From JBGSLA01 sp041740935 (GTDB lineage Bacteria; Desulfobacterota; Desulfobaccia; Desulfobaccales; 0-14-0-80-60-11), in contig JBGSLA010000205.1 of the NCBI GenBank assembly GCA_041740935.1, positions 1 to 23,972 of the forward strand: 23,972 nt of DNA, written 5' to 3'. The notes beneath the pieces were generated by a model, which saw only the letters and a list, made by a program, of their open reading frames with translations, was not told the origin of the DNA and ran no database searches. Made by a program: the position numbers and the translations under genes. This document shows, one piece after another, positions 23,291 to 23,972 of this stretch (position 1 is its first letter; the number at the start of each line of letters is the position of its first letter).

Positions 23291-23674
23291 TTAATCCTTC
23301 TTGAAAGCCACCGCCTCGATCTCCACCATGGCCTGCCGGGGCAGGGCCCCCACCTGGATGGTGCTCCGGGCCGGGGGGTCTTTGGGGAAAAACTCGCCAT
23401 AGACCCGGTTCATTTCGGCGAAATCAGCCATGTCCGCTAAAAATACCGTGGTTTTCACCACATCCTTCAGCGTCAGTCCCGCGGCCGCCAGGACCGCCTG
23501 AAGATTCTCCAGCACCTGGACGGTTTGCACGAGGATATCTCCTTGAACCATTTCCCCCTGTAAATTCAGAGGGATCTGGCCGGAGACAAAGACAAACGGG
23601 CCGGCGGCCACTGCCTGGCTGTAGGGGCCTACGGCCGCGGGCGCCTTATCGGAAGTAATGATGCGTTTTTTCAT
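23291..23674 (-). CDS. ridA: RidA/YjgF enamine-imine deaminase
   Basis: 127-aa member of the YjgF/YER057c/UK114 family that hydrolyses reactive 2-aminoacrylate enamines released by PLP enzymes. Motifs match RidA proper: GPYSQA (16-21) with Y18, VSGQIP (30-35), R103 in PPARSTIQV, which binds the substrate carboxylate, and E120 in VEIEAVAF. Length is exactly that of the family; it is expected to be a cytoplasmic trimer. The start codon at 23674 follows GAGG. It is first in a two-gene unit with the globin-PsiE gene; a functional link is not obvious. Confidence 0.96.
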   Translation of the reverse strand: MKKRIITSDKAPAAVGPYSQAVAAGPFVFVSGQIPLNLQGEMVQGDILVQTVQVLENLQAVLAAAGLTLKDVVKTTVFLADMADFAEMNRVYGEFFPKDPPARSTIQVGALPRQAMVEIEAVAFKKD

Positions 23675-23762
23675 GGAACCTCACTTTTGGGCACGAATTT
23701 TAAAAAAACCGTTCAATTTCCAGTGAATACCGGCAAGAAAAAACTTGAAGAACGGCTATAGG

Positions 23763-23780
23763 TTTGTTAATGGTAACAAA
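23763..23780. promoter_or_regulatory. Inverted repeat in divergent promoter region (possible operator)
   Basis: TTTGTTA (23763-23769) and TAACAAA (23774-23780) form a perfect 7-bp inverted repeat around ATGG, 20 bp before the zinc-ribbon gene and about 90 bp upstream of ridA. The size fits a helix-turn-helix operator half-site pair. No regulator is encoded nearby in the window. Confidence 0.35.
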
Positions 23781-23800
23781 ACAACATGGGAGGACCTTAC

Positions 23801-23972
23801 ATGGGGCTGTGGCTGAAATGCCCTCATTGTCAGGCGGCCAACCCGCTGGCAAACACGTCGTGCCTGGCGTGCGATGCTTCTCTGGCAAACCTGCCTGCCG
23901 CCAAGCGGGTGTACATTTTGGGAAAAGCGGTCCCCGCTGCCCCGAAAACGGCTGCTTTGCCGGCGCCCCCGG
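23801..23972 (+). CDS. Zinc-ribbon protein, N-terminal part (cut by window edge)
   Basis: The first 57 codons are open to the window edge. ATG at 23801 has a strong GGGAGG site 7 nt upstream. The product begins MGLWLKCPHCQAANP with CPHC (7-10) and CLAC (21-24), a double CxxC zinc ribbon, followed by a low-complexity Ala/Pro/Lys-rich linker. Bacterial proteins of this layout often continue into a membrane span or a repeat domain, but the rest is not visible. The linker suggests a multi-domain protein. Confidence 0.75.
   Translation, partial: MGLWLKCPHCQAANPLANTSCLACDASLANLPAAKRVYILGKAVPAAPKTAALPAPP

Noticed and set aside
1..23972. tRNA, rRNA, CRISPR array, insertion sequence or prophage
   Set aside because: Intergenic regions were read on both strands; no cloverleaf with T-loop consensus, no regularly spaced repeats and no transposase or integrase frame was found.

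Overview
The window is a GC-rich chromosomal segment. It most resembles an anaerobic member of the Desulfobacterota (Desulfobacca- or Syntrophobacter-like). The grounds are a large two-flavin HdrA, HdrC, polyferredoxins and formylmethanofuran-dehydrogenase (Fwd) homologues without other methanogen genes, together with a PEP-CTERM protein and a DUF3795 protein. This placement is inference from gene content; no rRNA or other phylogenetic marker is present.

Bases 210-8973 form a minus-strand redox block, read right to left: FwdB-like protein, cyclophilin, FwdA-like protein, a three-cluster Fe-S protein, a 221-bp gap with two hairpins, HdrC, tandem HdrA, a DUF3795 protein, and a polyferredoxin with seven Cys groups. 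Electron-carrying parts are intact: the Cys motifs for about 15 clusters are visible. The catalytic parts are not. The FwdA homologue has lost the HxH, the carboxylated-Lys position and the Asp of the amidohydrolase metal site. The FwdB homologue has Thr where the Mo/W-ligating Cys/Sec should be. HdrB, FwdC and FwdD are absent. The locus therefore looks like a redox complex built on pseudo-enzyme Fwd scaffolds joined to an Hdr flavin module. This is the most unusual content of the window.

Bases 8974-9929 hold two small genes that are easy to miss: a 40-aa single-span membrane protein downstream of a near-consensus sigma-70 promoter, and a convergent 71-aa protein with nine cysteines. queA (9930-10985) and a PEP-CTERM surface protein (11207-11803) follow on the plus strand.

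Bases 11880-17978 (minus strand) are a cusC-cusB-cusA tripartite copper/silver efflux operon. CusA keeps the three-methionine Cu(I)/Ag(I) site, and CusB carries three tandem metal-binding modules of which two are degenerate.

Bases 17979-18687 are non-coding and packed with short palindromes, of which the first may lie in the cusC promoter region. Next come a PurD-family ATP-grasp ligase (18688-20187), typA/bipA (20492-22276), a minus-strand pair ridA plus a protoglobin-PsiE membrane fusion, and at the right edge the start of a zinc-ribbon protein (23801 onward). No tRNA, rRNA, CRISPR array, insertion sequence or prophage gene was seen.
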